DNA from: an uncultured Desulfobulbaceae bacterium
Lineage (GTDB): Bacteria; Desulfobacterota; Desulfobulbia; Desulfobulbales; BM004
Direction of reading: 5' to 3'
NCBI GenBank assembly: GCA_947259115.1
Contig: CAMYKS010000005.1
Span: 149,648 to 213,647 of the forward strand
DNA: 64,000 nucleotides
The notes beneath the pieces are model-generated. The model saw only the letters and a list, made by a program, of their open reading frames with translations, was not told the origin of the DNA and did no database searches. Position numbers and translations under genes: made by a program. Below, piece by piece: positions 1 to 8,647 of the stretch; within the stretch, counting starts at the first letter, position 1, and each line of letters starts with the position of its first letter.

Positions 1-609
1 TGCCATGATGACCTTTCCACCAGCGACCTTGTAGGTCGATATCTTATCAAGGGAGGAGAGGCCCTATGGGTTGACGGCCCCCTGACCATGGCAGTAAGAC
101 ATGGAGCAATCTGCTACCTGGATGAAATTGTCGAGGCCCGCAAGGATACGACAGTGGTGATCCATCCCCTGGCTGATGACAGGCGTGAACTGCCTATTGA
201 AAAACTCGGAGAACTGCTCCATGCTCCTCCTGAGTTCATGCTGGCAATTTCTTATAATCCCGGCTACCAGAGCGTACTCAAGGACCTCAAGCAGTCTACC
301 CGGCAGCGCTTTATCTCCCTTGAATTCAACTATCCCAAGCAGGAGCTGGAAGCTGATATTGTCCGACATGAATCCGGCGTTGACCATGCAACCGCTGAGG
401 TACTGGTGCGCCTTGCTGCCATGACCAGAAATCTCAAAGATGCCGGCCTGCCCGAGGGTGCAAGCACCCGGTTGCTGATCCATGCCGGCAAGCTCATGCA
501 AAGCGGCATGGAGTCAAGACGTGCCTGCCGGGCTGCGATCAGTGAGACCCTGACCGACGATCATGAGTTGCTGGCCTCCATTAATGAGATGATCAATTCC
601 TTATTCTGA
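1..609 (+). CDS. cbbQ: CbbQ/NorQ-type MoxR AAA+ ATPase, 5' end missing
   Basis: The frame is open from base 1, so the N-terminal part with the Walker A motif lies outside the window. The visible 202 codons hold the CbbQ/NirQ/NorQ core: a DLVGRYL segment, the Walker B stretch [10 protein letters not shown], and a later SYNPGYQ...KDLK block followed by STRQRF, the sensor/arginine region of this family. Such ATPases act with a VWA protein (CbbO or NorD) to remodel a metalloenzyme, RuBisCO or nitric oxide reductase. The next gene, six bases downstream, is that partner. Which enzyme is activated cannot be told here because the upstream neighbours are missing. The family call is strong; the symbol is a choice between cbbQ and norQ. 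Confidence 0.9.
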   Translation, partial: CHDDLSTSDLVGRYLIKGGEALWVDGPLTMAVRHGAICYLDEIVEARKDTTVVIHPLADDRRELPIEKLGELLHAPPEFMLAISYNPGYQSVLKDLKQSTRQRFISLEFNYPKQELEADIVRHESGVDHATAEVLVRLAAMTRNLKDAGLPEGASTRLLIHAGKLMQSGMESRRACRAAISETLTDDHELLASINEMINSLF

Positions 610-615
610 TTCACA

Positions 616-2970
616 GTGTCCATGAATATTGCAGAACTCAAGGACAGTTTTTTTGCGCAAGTGCCTTCCCATCCCCCCAATGATTGGGAAATTGAGGAGC
701 ACCTGGAACATATCGTAGAACTCCCTGCGGTATCCCAGGAACTGATCCTCTCCCATGTACCTGCAATCTGGGCCGTGAGTCATTCCCTGTGTTACTCCTA
801 TCTCTCCTCTGCCCGAAGCGCCCTGAACTGTCTTTCCACTGACCACATAACTCCGTGGGTTGGAGATTTTCTCGATACCTATGAAAAAGACGGTTTACGC
901 GCTGCCCAGCATTCCATGGCTGATGTGGAATCCAATTTTCTCTGCCGCATCCGGGGCGAAGCCGGCCTTGATTTCAATGCTGCCGCCAGCCGCCTCACTC
1001 CCTATGCCAGATCCATAATCGAACGCAAAATTACCCTGGCCACCGGTCCCCGAATATATACAGATACTGAATGCATTTATTTACCGGGCAAGTTGACTCT
1101 ATGCTCCTCGGATGCAGAAAACTTTCTGCTTTACAAACTCATCGTCACCTTCCAGCTTGGCATTCTCCTGCAGGGAACATACGAATTCGATCCGGAGGCT
1201 GACAACCCTCTCATTGTGGAACTTGTAAACACCTATGGAGCCGGTCCGGTTCCAGAGCGCATCGGGCTTGACCTGTTCTTCTCCCTTTTCCCGAACTCAC
1301 GCCTTGCCGAAGATATTTTTACGCTGCAGGAAGCACAGAGAGTGTCACGCTTTCTTGCTGCCTCCTTTCCGGGACTCTGGCGAGATACTGCCAAGATCCG
1401 TTCCGATCTTGCTGCTTCACGTGTCCTGCAGAGCCAATTGCCAGCGCATTCAAAAATGATGGAGGGGTTGGTTCACCGAGTTATCACAGGCGGAAAAGGG
1501 CCGCCATGGAACTCCATGGAACTGCCTCTTCATGAACAAGTCCTTGCCGAGTTCAACAAACCGGCAGGGTCTGCTGCAGATTCCGCAGCCCAGACTGCGG
1601 TCATCTACGCCATGCTCAAGCACGTTGAAGAAACCTATATAAAGGTTGCGCCTGTTTATTATATTGGCCGTCTCAGGCCTGCTGAAGCCCGCAAAGGAAT
1701 GCGCAGGCGACGGGCTACGGCAAAAGAGGAATTCATCAAGATTCTTGCCTCGGTCATACTCAAGGTTGACCGAAAAACAGCAGACGTGGTTGAAAACGAA
1801 AATTCGTCCCAGGGTGCGTCCCCTGTATTATCAGGCGAAGAAGGCACTGCCATGCTTCTGTTTTCCTCAAAAAAACAAGATAACATCCATACAGCCCGGG
1901 AGAACATGGAGACGCCCCGCTTTCTGACACTTGAAGGTCCCATGGCTGAACTGCCGGAACCGCTGCGCAATCTTGCAGAAGAAATAGTCGCCGATCTGGG
2001 CCATATCCCCAATGACTACATTTCAGCCGCCCAGGGCATGGCCGGCCGGGCCGCTCCTTCGCTGCAGGCTGCAAGCAGTCCGGCAGGAGAGAGCCTTGCA
2101 GCGCCAATCACCTATGACGAATGGGATTTCAGGCGCAATGGTTTCAGAAAAGACTGGTGCAGGCTTCTTGAAAAACAGGTGCAGCCGATTAAGGGCACCT
2201 TTGTTGACTCCACCCTGGATAAGTATAAGGGACTGCTGCGGCAGCTTAAAAAGCAATTTGAAATGCTGCGCAGCAGTGAGCGCTTTATCAAGCGCCAACG
2301 GGACGGGGATGAAATTGACCTTGACGCCCTGATCGAATCCATTTCAGATACACGGGCCGGCAAATCTCCGTCCGAACGGTTGTTTATTCGTTTGCAGCGG
2401 GATGAACGTGATATTGCAGTCCTCTTCCTGGTGGATATGTCCTCCTCAACTGAAGGCTGGATCAACCAGGCCATCAAAGAGGCACTCATACTCATGGGCG
2501 AAGCACTGCAGGTGCTCGGCGATCGTTTTGCCATCTACGGATTTTCGGGTATGCGCAGGCTGCGTTCCGATTTTTACCGGGTTAAGGATTTTGCTGAACC
2601 ATACAGTGAAGAGATTAAGGGCAGGATTGCCGCCATCGGGCCCCAGGAATACACCCGTATGGGCCCGCCGCTGCGCCATGCCATAGAAATGCTTAAGAAC
2701 GTGGAAGCAAAGGTACGCTTACTGGTGACGCTATCGGACGGCAAGCCGGAAGATTATGATGATTATAAGGGAGAGTATGCCATAGAGGACACCCGCCATG
2801 CCCTGATCGAGGCCAAGGCTTCAGGCATCCACCCTTTCTGCATTACCATTGATAAACAGGCCCATGATTATATTGGCCATATGTACGGCGAGGTGAACTA
2901 TATCTTTGTGGATGAGGTTCGCAAGCTGCCGCTGCGATTACCCGAAATCTACAGGGTCCTGACGACTTGA
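616..2970 (+). CDS. cbbO: CbbO/NorD-type VWA-domain protein
   Basis: This 784-residue protein is the expected partner of the preceding AAA+ ATPase. The C-terminal von Willebrand A domain starts near residue 595 and keeps the MIDAS motif DMSSS (Asp607, Ser609, Ser611), a Thr in EYTRMGPPL near residue 680, and an SDGKPEDY segment near 712. The N-terminal 550 residues are mostly helical, as in CbbO and NorD, and serve as the target-binding part. In known CbbQO complexes the VWA domain anchors the hexameric ATPase to the inhibited enzyme. The start could be GTG at 616 or ATG at 622; neither has a good ribosome site, which fits translational coupling to cbbQ, whose stop is six bases upstream. Confidence 0.87.
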   Translation: MSMNIAELKDSFFAQVPSHPPNDWEIEEHLEHIVELPAVSQELILSHVPAIWAVSHSLCYSYLSSARSALNCLSTDHITPWVGDFLDTYEKDGLRAAQHSMADVESNFLCRIRGEAGLDFNAAASRLTPYARSIIERKITLATGPRIYTDTECIYLPGKLTLCSSDAENFLLYKLIVTFQLGILLQGTYEFDPEADNPLIVELVNTYGAGPVPERIGLDLFFSLFPNSRLAEDIFTLQEAQRVSRFLAASFPGLWRDTAKIRSDLAASRVLQSQLPAHSKMMEGLVHRVITGGKGPPWNSMELPLHEQVLAEFNKPAGSAADSAAQTAVIYAMLKHVEETYIKVAPVYYIGRLRPAEARKGMRRRRATAKEEFIKILASVILKVDRKTADVVENENSSQGASPVLSGEEGTAMLLFSSKKQDNIHTARENMETPRFLTLEGPMAELPEPLRNLAEEIVADLGHIPNDYISAAQGMAGRAAPSLQAASSPAGESLAAPITYDEWDFRRNGFRKDWCRLLEKQVQPIKGTFVDSTLDKYKGLLRQLKKQFEMLRSSERFIKRQRDGDEIDLDALIESISDTRAGKSPSERLFIRLQRDERDIAVLFLVDMSSSTEGWINQAIKEALILMGEALQVLGDRFAIYGFSGMRRLRSDFYRVKDFAEPYSEEIKGRIAAIGPQEYTRMGPPLRHAIEMLKNVEAKVRLLVTLSDGKPEDYDDYKGEYAIEDTRHALIEAKASGIHPFCITIDKQAHDYIGHMYGEVNYIFVDEVRKLPLRLPEIYRVLTT

Positions 2971-3021
2971 ATTCCCGCCTCAATGCTGGATGAAATGTTT
3001 TGCAGAACCTGATTCACCGTT

Positions 3022-3663
3022 CTATTTCCTGTCCTTGCCCCATATCTTGTCAAGGTATTGGTCCCGCCCTGAACCGAAACGGTAAAAATGATACCGCACC
3101 GGACTGTTCTTATAATAATCCTGATGATAGTCCTCGGCAGGATAAAAAGTCATGGCCGCTTCAATTGGCGTGACAATCGGTTCAGCGTACACACCACTTT
3201 TATCCAAGGTCTTTTTTGACTCTTCAGCCTGAAGCCGCTGCTCTTCATTAAAATAAAATATTGCCGTGCTATAGGGGCGCCCACGGTCGACAAACTGGCC
3301 ACCCGGGTCCGTTGGGTTCACCTGGCGCCAATAGACCTCGAGCAGTTTTTTATACGAGACCTTCTGTGGGTAGAAAACTATCTCAACGACCTCGATATGC
3401 CCTCCGGACCCATAGTTATTGTAATTCGGATTAGATGTTGTACCACCTGAGTAGCCTGAGGTTACGGATACGACACCATGCAATTCTTCGAAAGGCTTTT
3501 CCATGCACCAGAAGCAGCCACCTGCAAAAATGGCCCTTTCCACCCCGGATTCACTGCTTTCCATTGTATTCTTAGTCTGTATGGTGCTGTCATTGCCGGC
3601 AAACATCGCTTTTCCGTAAATGAAAACCAGCAGTCCTACTATAATGATAATCCCTTTTTTCAT
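3022..3663 (-). CDS. msrA: peptide-methionine (S)-S-oxide reductase MsrA, exported
   Basis: MsrA reduces the S epimer of methionine sulfoxide in proteins. The 213-residue product has an N-terminal hydrophobic stretch (residues 3-22) that looks like a signal peptide or anchor, then the catalytic motif GGCFWC (Cys50) and the family blocks VTSGYSGG, GHIEVVEI and QVNPTDPGGQFVDRG. The start at 3663 is preferred because GGAGG sits eight bases upstream; a longer frame to 3810 runs back into msrB and has no support. It is the last gene of the minus-strand set ending with msrB-msrA (35 bp apart). Export of both enzymes points to repair of envelope proteins. Confidence 0.95.
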   Translation of the reverse strand: MKKGIIIIVGLLVFIYGKAMFAGNDSTIQTKNTMESSESGVERAIFAGGCFWCMEKPFEELHGVVSVTSGYSGGTTSNPNYNNYGSGGHIEVVEIVFYPQKVSYKKLLEVYWRQVNPTDPGGQFVDRGRPYSTAIFYFNEEQRLQAEESKKTLDKSGVYAEPIVTPIEAAMTFYPAEDYHQDYYKNSPVRYHFYRFGSGRDQYLDKIWGKDRK

Positions 3664-3698
3664 GATAACGCCTCCATTCTTTGGCACCCGACAATCTC

Positions 3699-4235
3699 TT
3701 ATTCTGCCGCCACAAAACGCAGGGAGGCGGAATTTATGCAATAGCGCAACCCTGTCGGTTGCGGCCCATCTTCGAAAACATGGCCGAGATGGCCACCGCA
3801 GCGGCTGCACAGTACCTCTGTTCTTTTCATGAACAGGTTGAAGTCAGGTTCACTCGTAATGTTTTCCGGGGCCACCGGCCTGCTGTAACTCGGCCAGCCT
3901 GTGCCGGAATCATACTTGTCCCCGGACCTGAAAAGATCCTGGCCACAGCCGGCACACTTGTAAATGCCATGCTCGTGGTTATCCCAGTAATCTCCTGAAA
4001 AGGAAGCTTCTGTCCCCTTTTTCCGTAAAATTTGAAATTGCTTGGGGTTGAGCTGTTTTTTCCATTCCTTAGCTGTTTTCATTACCTTGTCAGCCATGAT
4101 ATAGCCCCCCTCGGATACAGAGAAGACCTTGATCTGCTCCTGCTGCACCGCCTGTTTTTCCGTTTTGCCCGTGGCGCTGCAGGCCATGAACACCAGGACA
4201 AGAAATAATCCTGCAAGCAGGGTGAAGTATTTCAT
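3699..4235 (-). CDS. msrB: peptide-methionine (R)-S-oxide reductase MsrB, lipoprotein
   Basis: MsrB reduces the R epimer of methionine sulfoxide. The 178-residue product begins with a lipoprotein signal ending FMAC (Cys19), then shows the two zinc CxxC pairs (CAGC and CSRC), GTGWPSY, GHVFEDGP and the catalytic Cys166 in RYCINS. The ATG at 4235 is chosen over the one at 4241, because AGGAGG directly abuts 4241 but lies six bases from 4235. The upstream gene stops 14 bases before, so the ribosome site of msrB sits in that gap and the genes are surely cotranscribed. Catalysis uses cysteine here, not selenocysteine, unlike the neighbour. Confidence 0.95.
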   Translation of the reverse strand: MKYFTLLAGLFLVLVFMACSATGKTEKQAVQQEQIKVFSVSEGGYIMADKVMKTAKEWKKQLNPKQFQILRKKGTEASFSGDYWDNHEHGIYKCAGCGQDLFRSGDKYDSGTGWPSYSRPVAPENITSEPDFNLFMKRTEVLCSRCGGHLGHVFEDGPQPTGLRYCINSASLRFVAAE

Positions 4236-4249
4236 ACCCATCCTCCTAT

Positions 4250-4561
4250 TTAATTATTTTTCTCTTCCGGCTCGGACACTGTCATGATGTACGTCCCGGA
4301 TTGTATCAGCAATTTTTTCATGTTTTCCATGTTTGTTGTTTCAGGGTCATATAGTATCCGATTTATTTCATTGCGGCCGTGCCAGCCAATGCTGACTGAG
4401 ATGATGCCGGGCTGCCCTTCCAGGGCTGCTTTTCCAACATCGTATCAGCGCACGGCAAATACAGCTTCGGCAGCAGTCTCGCCTGTCATCCGGCCGCCTG
4501 CACATTGCACGCTCAGCAGGCTGATTAGCATCAATCCTAAAATGAGAGTGAACCATTTCAT
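4250..4561 (-). CDS. putative selenoprotein with in-frame TGA (Sec39), HMA-like fold, exported
   Basis: An ATG at 4561, eight bases after GAGG, opens a 103-residue frame interrupted only by one TGA at 4447-4445 (codon 39), and it then runs to TAA just before the msrB ribosome site. Residues 4-19 are a hydrophobic signal sequence. After the TGA the protein reads YDVGKAALEGQPG, then a GWHG...NEIN...LYDP segment and SGTY, a pattern like the metal-binding HMA fold in which the position before YDVG would be cysteine. Coding continues with the same character past the TGA, and a GC-rich hairpin sits 15 bases beyond the TGA codon. I therefore read the TGA as selenocysteine. Position between a two-component system and msrB-msrA suggests a redox or metal-handling role in the envelope. 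The alternative is a simple nonsense mutation. The function is unknown. Confidence 0.7.
4411..4429 (-). promoter_or_regulatory. candidate bacterial SECIS hairpin
   Basis: On the minus strand, beginning 15 bases after the TGA codon at 4447-4445, the sequence folds as GCAGCCC / GGGCAGC with one A-A mismatch and a five-base loop TGGAA. Bacterial SECIS elements are short stem-loops just 3' of the UGA with a conserved G near the start of the apical loop; both distance and loop fit. No other comparable hairpin is needed to explain the coding sequence here. Confidence 0.6.
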
Positions 4562-4738
4562 TGCATGGACCTCATATATAGTATTTTTTTAAACCACACC
4601 ATTCCAAAACACTTCTTCAACTTTAAAGCCTTGCTGCATCTCTGCAAACCTCTCCAGTTCTAAAAAAATTATAATCAGCGGTTATAAAGGGGAGATAAAG
4701 CAAAGATAAAGGTTGTGTAAAGATGAACTGATATTGAA

Positions 4739-5809
4739 TCAGGCCGGCAGCGAAATCCATATCCGGGTTTCGTTTTCCAGGCTCTCAGCACCGACAGTGC
4801 CGCCGTGGGCCTCGACAATCTCTTTGACTATTGCCAAGCCAATGCCTGCTCCGCCTGCGTCCCGCGAACGGGACCGGTCAGCCCGAAAGAAGCGCTCGAA
4901 GATAAATGGCAGGTCCTTTTCCAGTATCCCCGGGCCGCTGTTGGAAATGATCAGTTTGACTGAATCTTTTTCCCGATGGCCGGATATGGCGACCCTGCCG
5001 TTTTGAGGCGTATATTTCCAGGCATTTTCTACCAGATTACGTACAGCCTGAAGCAATTTGTCCCGGTCCGCCGTGACAAACTCAGCCTCCGGCATAATCA
5101 TCTTCTCAAGTGTAATTTTTTTCTCCTGAAAATGAGCCTGGTACAGCGCAAGCATCTGCTCCACCACCTCGCTAAGTGAGAGTTTCTCTCGCTGCAGATA
5201 GGCCCGGGCCGCATCCGCCCTTGCCAGCTGCTGCAGGTTTTCAACCAAACTTACCAGCCGCATTATTTCCTGCTGCAGCATCTCAAAGGTCTCAGGCGCG
5301 GGCGGCAGCACCCTGTCATTCAATGCTTCAAGATATCCCCGCAGGTTTGTCAACGGTGTCCGCAGTTCATGCGCCACATCGGCTACCATGGTTTTGCGCA
5401 GCTGTTCAACCTGCTCCAGGCTGTCTGCCATGCGGTTAAAAGCTACGCCCAGCTGGCCTACCTCATCCCTGGAGGTTACCCCCACCCGGGCCGAAAAATT
5501 TCCGCTCGCGACTTCCCGGGTAATGGCGGTCATCTGGGACAGAGGCTTCAGTATCCTTTGCATGAGAAAATAACTGATAATAAAAGCCAGGCCAAGGGCG
5601 GCTACTGTGGCCCACAGCAGGTAGCGATGCACGGCAGTCAGAAACATCTGGTGGATGTCATCCGGTGACACCTCGTATTTATCCATGAGCTCCATAAAAT
5701 AACCTGCAGCCAATTGATCGATGGCCAGCCACACCACCACGATTATAATACCGATCACCGGCACGATATTTATCAGGAGAAGTTTCCACAGCAGCCGCTG
5801 TTTCATCAT
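4739..5809 (-). CDS. membrane sensor histidine kinase (HAMP, HisKA, HATPase)
   Basis: This 356-residue kinase has two membrane segments (about 10-30 and 64-84) around a short periplasmic loop, a HAMP linker (to about 140), the H-box VAHELRTPL with His147, an N-box NLVENAWKYTP, and a final G-box GGAGIGLAIVKEIVEAHGG. It belongs to the BaeS/CpxA-type envelope sensors. Its ATG overlaps the stop of the response regulator gene by four bases (ATGA), so the two are translationally coupled. The genes for the TGA-containing protein, MsrB and MsrA follow on the same strand after 177 bp, which suggests that the pair controls them, though a separate promoter may lie in the gap. The small periplasmic loop gives no clue to the signal. 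Confidence 0.93.
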   Translation of the reverse strand: MMKQRLLWKLLLINIVPVIGIIIVVVWLAIDQLAAGYFMELMDKYEVSPDDIHQMFLTAVHRYLLWATVAALGLAFIISYFLMQRILKPLSQMTAITREVASGNFSARVGVTSRDEVGQLGVAFNRMADSLEQVEQLRKTMVADVAHELRTPLTNLRGYLEALNDRVLPPAPETFEMLQQEIMRLVSLVENLQQLARADAARAYLQREKLSLSEVVEQMLALYQAHFQEKKITLEKMIMPEAEFVTADRDKLLQAVRNLVENAWKYTPQNGRVAISGHREKDSVKLIISNSGPGILEKDLPFIFERFFRADRSRSRDAGGAGIGLAIVKEIVEAHGGTVGAESLENETRIWISLPA

Positions 5810-6522
5810 GGTTCTACCGTATCCTCGTCCGTAAACCTGTAGCCAAAGCCTCGAACTGTCTGGATTAAACAGGGCCGAGACGGATCAGCCTCGATCTTCT
5901 GTCTGAGCTTGCCGATATGCACATCAATAACCCGGTCCACAACCACTTCACCGTGTTGGTAAAAATGATCCAGGAGTTCTGAACGGGAAAATACCCGGCC
6001 CGGGGAGCGCATAAGGGCATAGAGCAGCTTATACTCATGGGAAGTCAGGGGGACAGCCTTACCGTGCAGCGTGACCTTGAGTTTTTCAGGGTCCAGGACC
6101 AAACCTCCATGGGACAGCACCCCTTCTTTTTGTGATTGAACCGGCCTGGCCCGGCGCAGGATAGCCTTCACCCGTTCCAGCAGTTCCCTGGGACTGAAGG
6201 GCTTTACCACATAATCATCAGCGCCAAGGGATAATCCAAGGACTGTGTCGATTTCCTCTTCGCGTGCCGTAAGCATCAAAACAGGGACATCCGAGAAACT
6301 TCGCAGCCGGCGGCAGACCTCCCAACCATCAATTTTCGGCAGCATGATATCAAGAATGACAAAACCGGGATTGGAGGTTTTGATCAATTTCAGGGCCTCT
6401 GCTCCATCATCCGCGACAATCGCCTGAAAACCTTCTTTCTCCAGGTAGGTTTTAAGCAGGGCTGCCGTGTTTCTATCATCCTCGACAATCAGGACGGGGC
6501 CGACATTTTCAGCATGCATCAT
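5806..6522 (-). CDS. OmpR-family response regulator
   Basis: This 238-residue regulator has a receiver domain (acidic pair EDD near residue 14, phospho-acceptor Asp58 in ILDIMLP, Lys in VVKPFSPREL) and a C-terminal winged helix ending TVRGFGYRF. It is the cognate partner of the overlapping sensor kinase gene. The start at 6522 follows GGGAG by seven bases. It is first in a minus-strand run that reaches msrA. The nearest named families are BaeR/CpxR-like, but the sequence alone does not fix orthology, so no symbol is given. Confidence 0.93.
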   Translation of the reverse strand: MMHAENVGPVLIVEDDRNTAALLKTYLEKEGFQAIVADDGAEALKLIKTSNPGFVILDIMLPKIDGWEVCRRLRSFSDVPVLMLTAREEEIDTVLGLSLGADDYVVKPFSPRELLERVKAILRRARPVQSQKEGVLSHGGLVLDPEKLKVTLHGKAVPLTSHEYKLLYALMRSPGRVFSRSELLDHFYQHGEVVVDRVIDVHIGKLRQKIEADPSRPCLIQTVRGFGYRFTDEDTVEP

Positions 6523-6563
6523 ATGCTTGCTCCCTCACAACTAGTCTGAACTACTTGCAGTTA

Positions 6564-6613
6564 TTCTTCTTCCAGAGCCTGGGCAACCAGTCCTTCAGGC
6601 AGCTCTTTCTGGA
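6564..6613 (-). repeat. 50-bp duplicate of the rmuC 3' end (distal copy)
   Basis: Bases 6564-6613 match 9070-9119, the last codons of rmuC, at 47 of 50 positions in the same orientation. Two of the three differences are synonymous in the rmuC frame and the third lies at the edge. Similarity stops abruptly on both sides. The two copies bracket an AT-rich segment holding one glycosyltransferase gene and a transposase relic, which is the arrangement left by an element that inserted at the end of rmuC. Confidence 0.8.
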
Positions 6614-6640
6614 AATCCGGTGACACAATACTTATTATTT

Positions 6641-6841
6641 CATTTTATTCTCTGCAGCCCTGCTCTTTTGGGAAGCAACAGCCTCTCGGTGATTTCCTCT
6701 GCTTTAGCAAGAAATGATGCATCGCCGCATGGACGTCCTGTTCTGATTTTCTCCCGCACGGTTTCAAGAGCACCATCTTTCTTCTTGCGGTGTGATATGA
6801 TGTAGATAGCCGGGCAATATGCCCCTTGCTATGCGCGCCAT
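6641..6841 (-). pseudogene. internally deleted REP-associated tyrosine transposase (Y1/RayT-like) relic
   Basis: On the minus strand an ATG at 6841 gives MARIARGILPGYLHHIT, the typical N-terminus of Y1/RayT transposases. After about twenty codons the reading shifts frame into a typical C-terminus: ETVREKIRTGRPCGD, then FLAKAEEITERL and LLPKRAG, ending at TGA 6641. The central catalytic part (HUH and Tyr) is missing, so an internal deletion has fused the two ends out of frame. The sequence upstream (6887-6905) contains the GGGGATACAG-type tract that often precedes such elements. It is non-functional. Confidence 0.7.
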
Positions 6842-7069
6842 AATTGCAGCATAGATAATCTACGGTTAATTTGGCAACAAGAAATTAGTACTGTATCCCC
6901 TGATTTCCGCTCAACCTAAATTGTCTGGACTTAATATTGATAGGTTGACTCGAAATTTATTCTCCGTTATCTATTTATCAGGGTTAAGGAAGAGATGGCT
7001 TCCCCAATTTTAACTACCTGAACATAAAGCCATTAATTATAACCTCAACGAAATTTCCTTAAGATTAAG

Positions 7070-8647
7070 TTGACAGCCATTAACCGAAGAAATCTAAAAA
7101 TAATCAACGGTTCCGCCTGGAATACAAGGCAAGCCAAAGTTTTGGCTGTACTTTTTGTTACTATACTATGGTTGCTGCTGGTTTTTTTATTCTTCGAAGG
7201 AATTTGTGGGACTGACGATTTTAAACATCTTCGTTTCGCATATTTCTGGGATATTTATCCCCAGAACCATTGGGAAGCCCGGCTAATATACAATTCTCTG
7301 CTTCGTCTCAACTTGGTTGCTTTCGGATTTAATGAGATTGCTGCAGCAATTCCAACGATTTTAGGCTCATATTTCTCGTTTGTGGCAATACTTATAATTG
7401 CTTGGAATTCGACTAATGACATCCGGAAGGTGTGGGTTGCAGGCATCCTGGGGTCGAGTCTTCCGTTCATTGTATTATGCACAACACCAAATGCACGACC
7501 TTTAGCAACCGGTTTTTTTTCCCTGGCATTTGCCGTGCTATTATTTTTAAAAGATAAAAAATCCGTTTTTCTCGCTGGCAGTATCCTAGGTATTGCAGTT
7601 GCCACTCACCTCAGTTTGCTCTTCTGTGCAGTTATTGCCCTCTTGGCTTTACCAGTTGCAGGAGCTAACACTTGGAAGAACTCCTTAATCGCCTTTTGCG
7701 CAATGCTGATTTCTTTTACTCTGGCTGACCTGCTGATTTACGCTTTGTGGACCGGAGATCCCTTTTATCGTTTTCACGTTATCAATTCAACCCACATGAT
7801 TACTCTTGATAGTGACCCAAACGCCAGGGAAATTTTAAGAAATGATGGCAATTTGGATATCATGTTCTTCATGAGACCGATTCGGGATCTTCTCTTTTCT
7901 AAACTCTTTGCATTGCTGCTCGGACTTGCAACTGTCAGTGGCGTACTCAACTGGCGACGCCTCACATTACAAAACCGGGCACTTTTATTGTATCTTTGTC
8001 TTGCATGGATTTGGCAGAGCTATGGTAGTCAAAGTCCGACGGCATACAAACCGTTCCCAGGCACCACACCATATTGGGGAGGATTCATATTGCCTGCTGT
8101 AGTTCTTGCAACGGAAGTACTTTGTCTAGTCAAACAAAAAGCGTGGCTGATTCTCATAGTTATATTTCTTGTTACTGTTAATTTAGCAATTCTCTCGTTG
8201 AGTGGGCCATGGGGTCAGTCCGTTGATATGTCCCGGGAACTCTTATCACAAATCAATATCGAAAGAGATGTCGCATTTGTCTCTGATGACACCACTATAA
8301 ATCAACTTGTTGTAATCAATGGTTTTTCCCGCCCTCCTAATCTGTTTCGCACACCTGTCTCTGAGGGAAACGCAGCTGTGAACGTTCCAAAACTTGATAA
8401 AAACGCTTTTGCTGCAAACCAGATAAAACTAATGGTTAACAGGTTGAACTTTCAAAATCCTCCAGACAACAGTGAGATTTGGGTCCGAACTCATTACGGC
8501 AAGGAAGTTTATCGCGGCAATCCCGTTTATAGGCTTCTGACGTACCTTTTGCCAGAGTCGTTCCGTCGCAATCATTCGTGGACTGTCCGCAGACCGGCCG
8601 TTAAGATCTATACAGTAGATAAATTCTCTGAAGTTGAAACACTGTAG
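7070..8647 (+). CDS. multi-pass membrane glycosyltransferase (GT39/RgtA-D-like)
   Basis: This 525-residue protein has about ten hydrophobic segments. After the first membrane helix comes a loop with an acidic pair (GTDD, residues 47-50) followed by a second conserved-looking segment (HWEARLIYN), the layout of GT-C enzymes that transfer sugars from polyprenyl-phosphate donors to cell-surface glycans or proteins. The C-terminal 130 residues form an extracytoplasmic domain. The only start near the beginning of the open frame is TTG at 7070, without a clear ribosome site. Base composition is visibly richer in A+T than its neighbours, it has no functional partners next to it, and it is enclosed by rmuC 3'-end repeats. 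It is probably acquired. Confidence 0.75.
   Translation: MTAINRRNLKIINGSAWNTRQAKVLAVLFVTILWLLLVFLFFEGICGTDDFKHLRFAYFWDIYPQNHWEARLIYNSLLRLNLVAFGFNEIAAAIPTILGSYFSFVAILIIAWNSTNDIRKVWVAGILGSSLPFIVLCTTPNARPLATGFFSLAFAVLLFLKDKKSVFLAGSILGIAVATHLSLLFCAVIALLALPVAGANTWKNSLIAFCAMLISFTLADLLIYALWTGDPFYRFHVINSTHMITLDSDPNAREILRNDGNLDIMFFMRPIRDLLFSKLFALLLGLATVSGVLNWRRLTLQNRALLLYLCLAWIWQSYGSQSPTAYKPFPGTTPYWGGFILPAVVLATEVLCLVKQKAWLILIVIFLVTVNLAILSLSGPWGQSVDMSRELLSQINIERDVAFVSDDTTINQLVVINGFSRPPNLFRTPVSEGNAAVNVPKLDKNAFAANQIKLMVNRLNFQNPPDNSEIWVRTHYGKEVYRGNPVYRLLTYLLPESFRRNHSWTVRRPAVKIYTVDKFSEVETL

Noticed and set aside
4445..4447. Reading the TGA as a nonsense mutation making a pseudogene
   Set aside because: Not excluded, but both halves keep coding character without other damage, the start and operon signals are intact, and a hairpin sits where a SECIS is expected.
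4284..4592. 102-codon plus-strand frame opposite the candidate selenoprotein gene
   Set aside because: It is antisense to a better-supported frame with ribosome site, signal sequence and operon position; no recognisable product.
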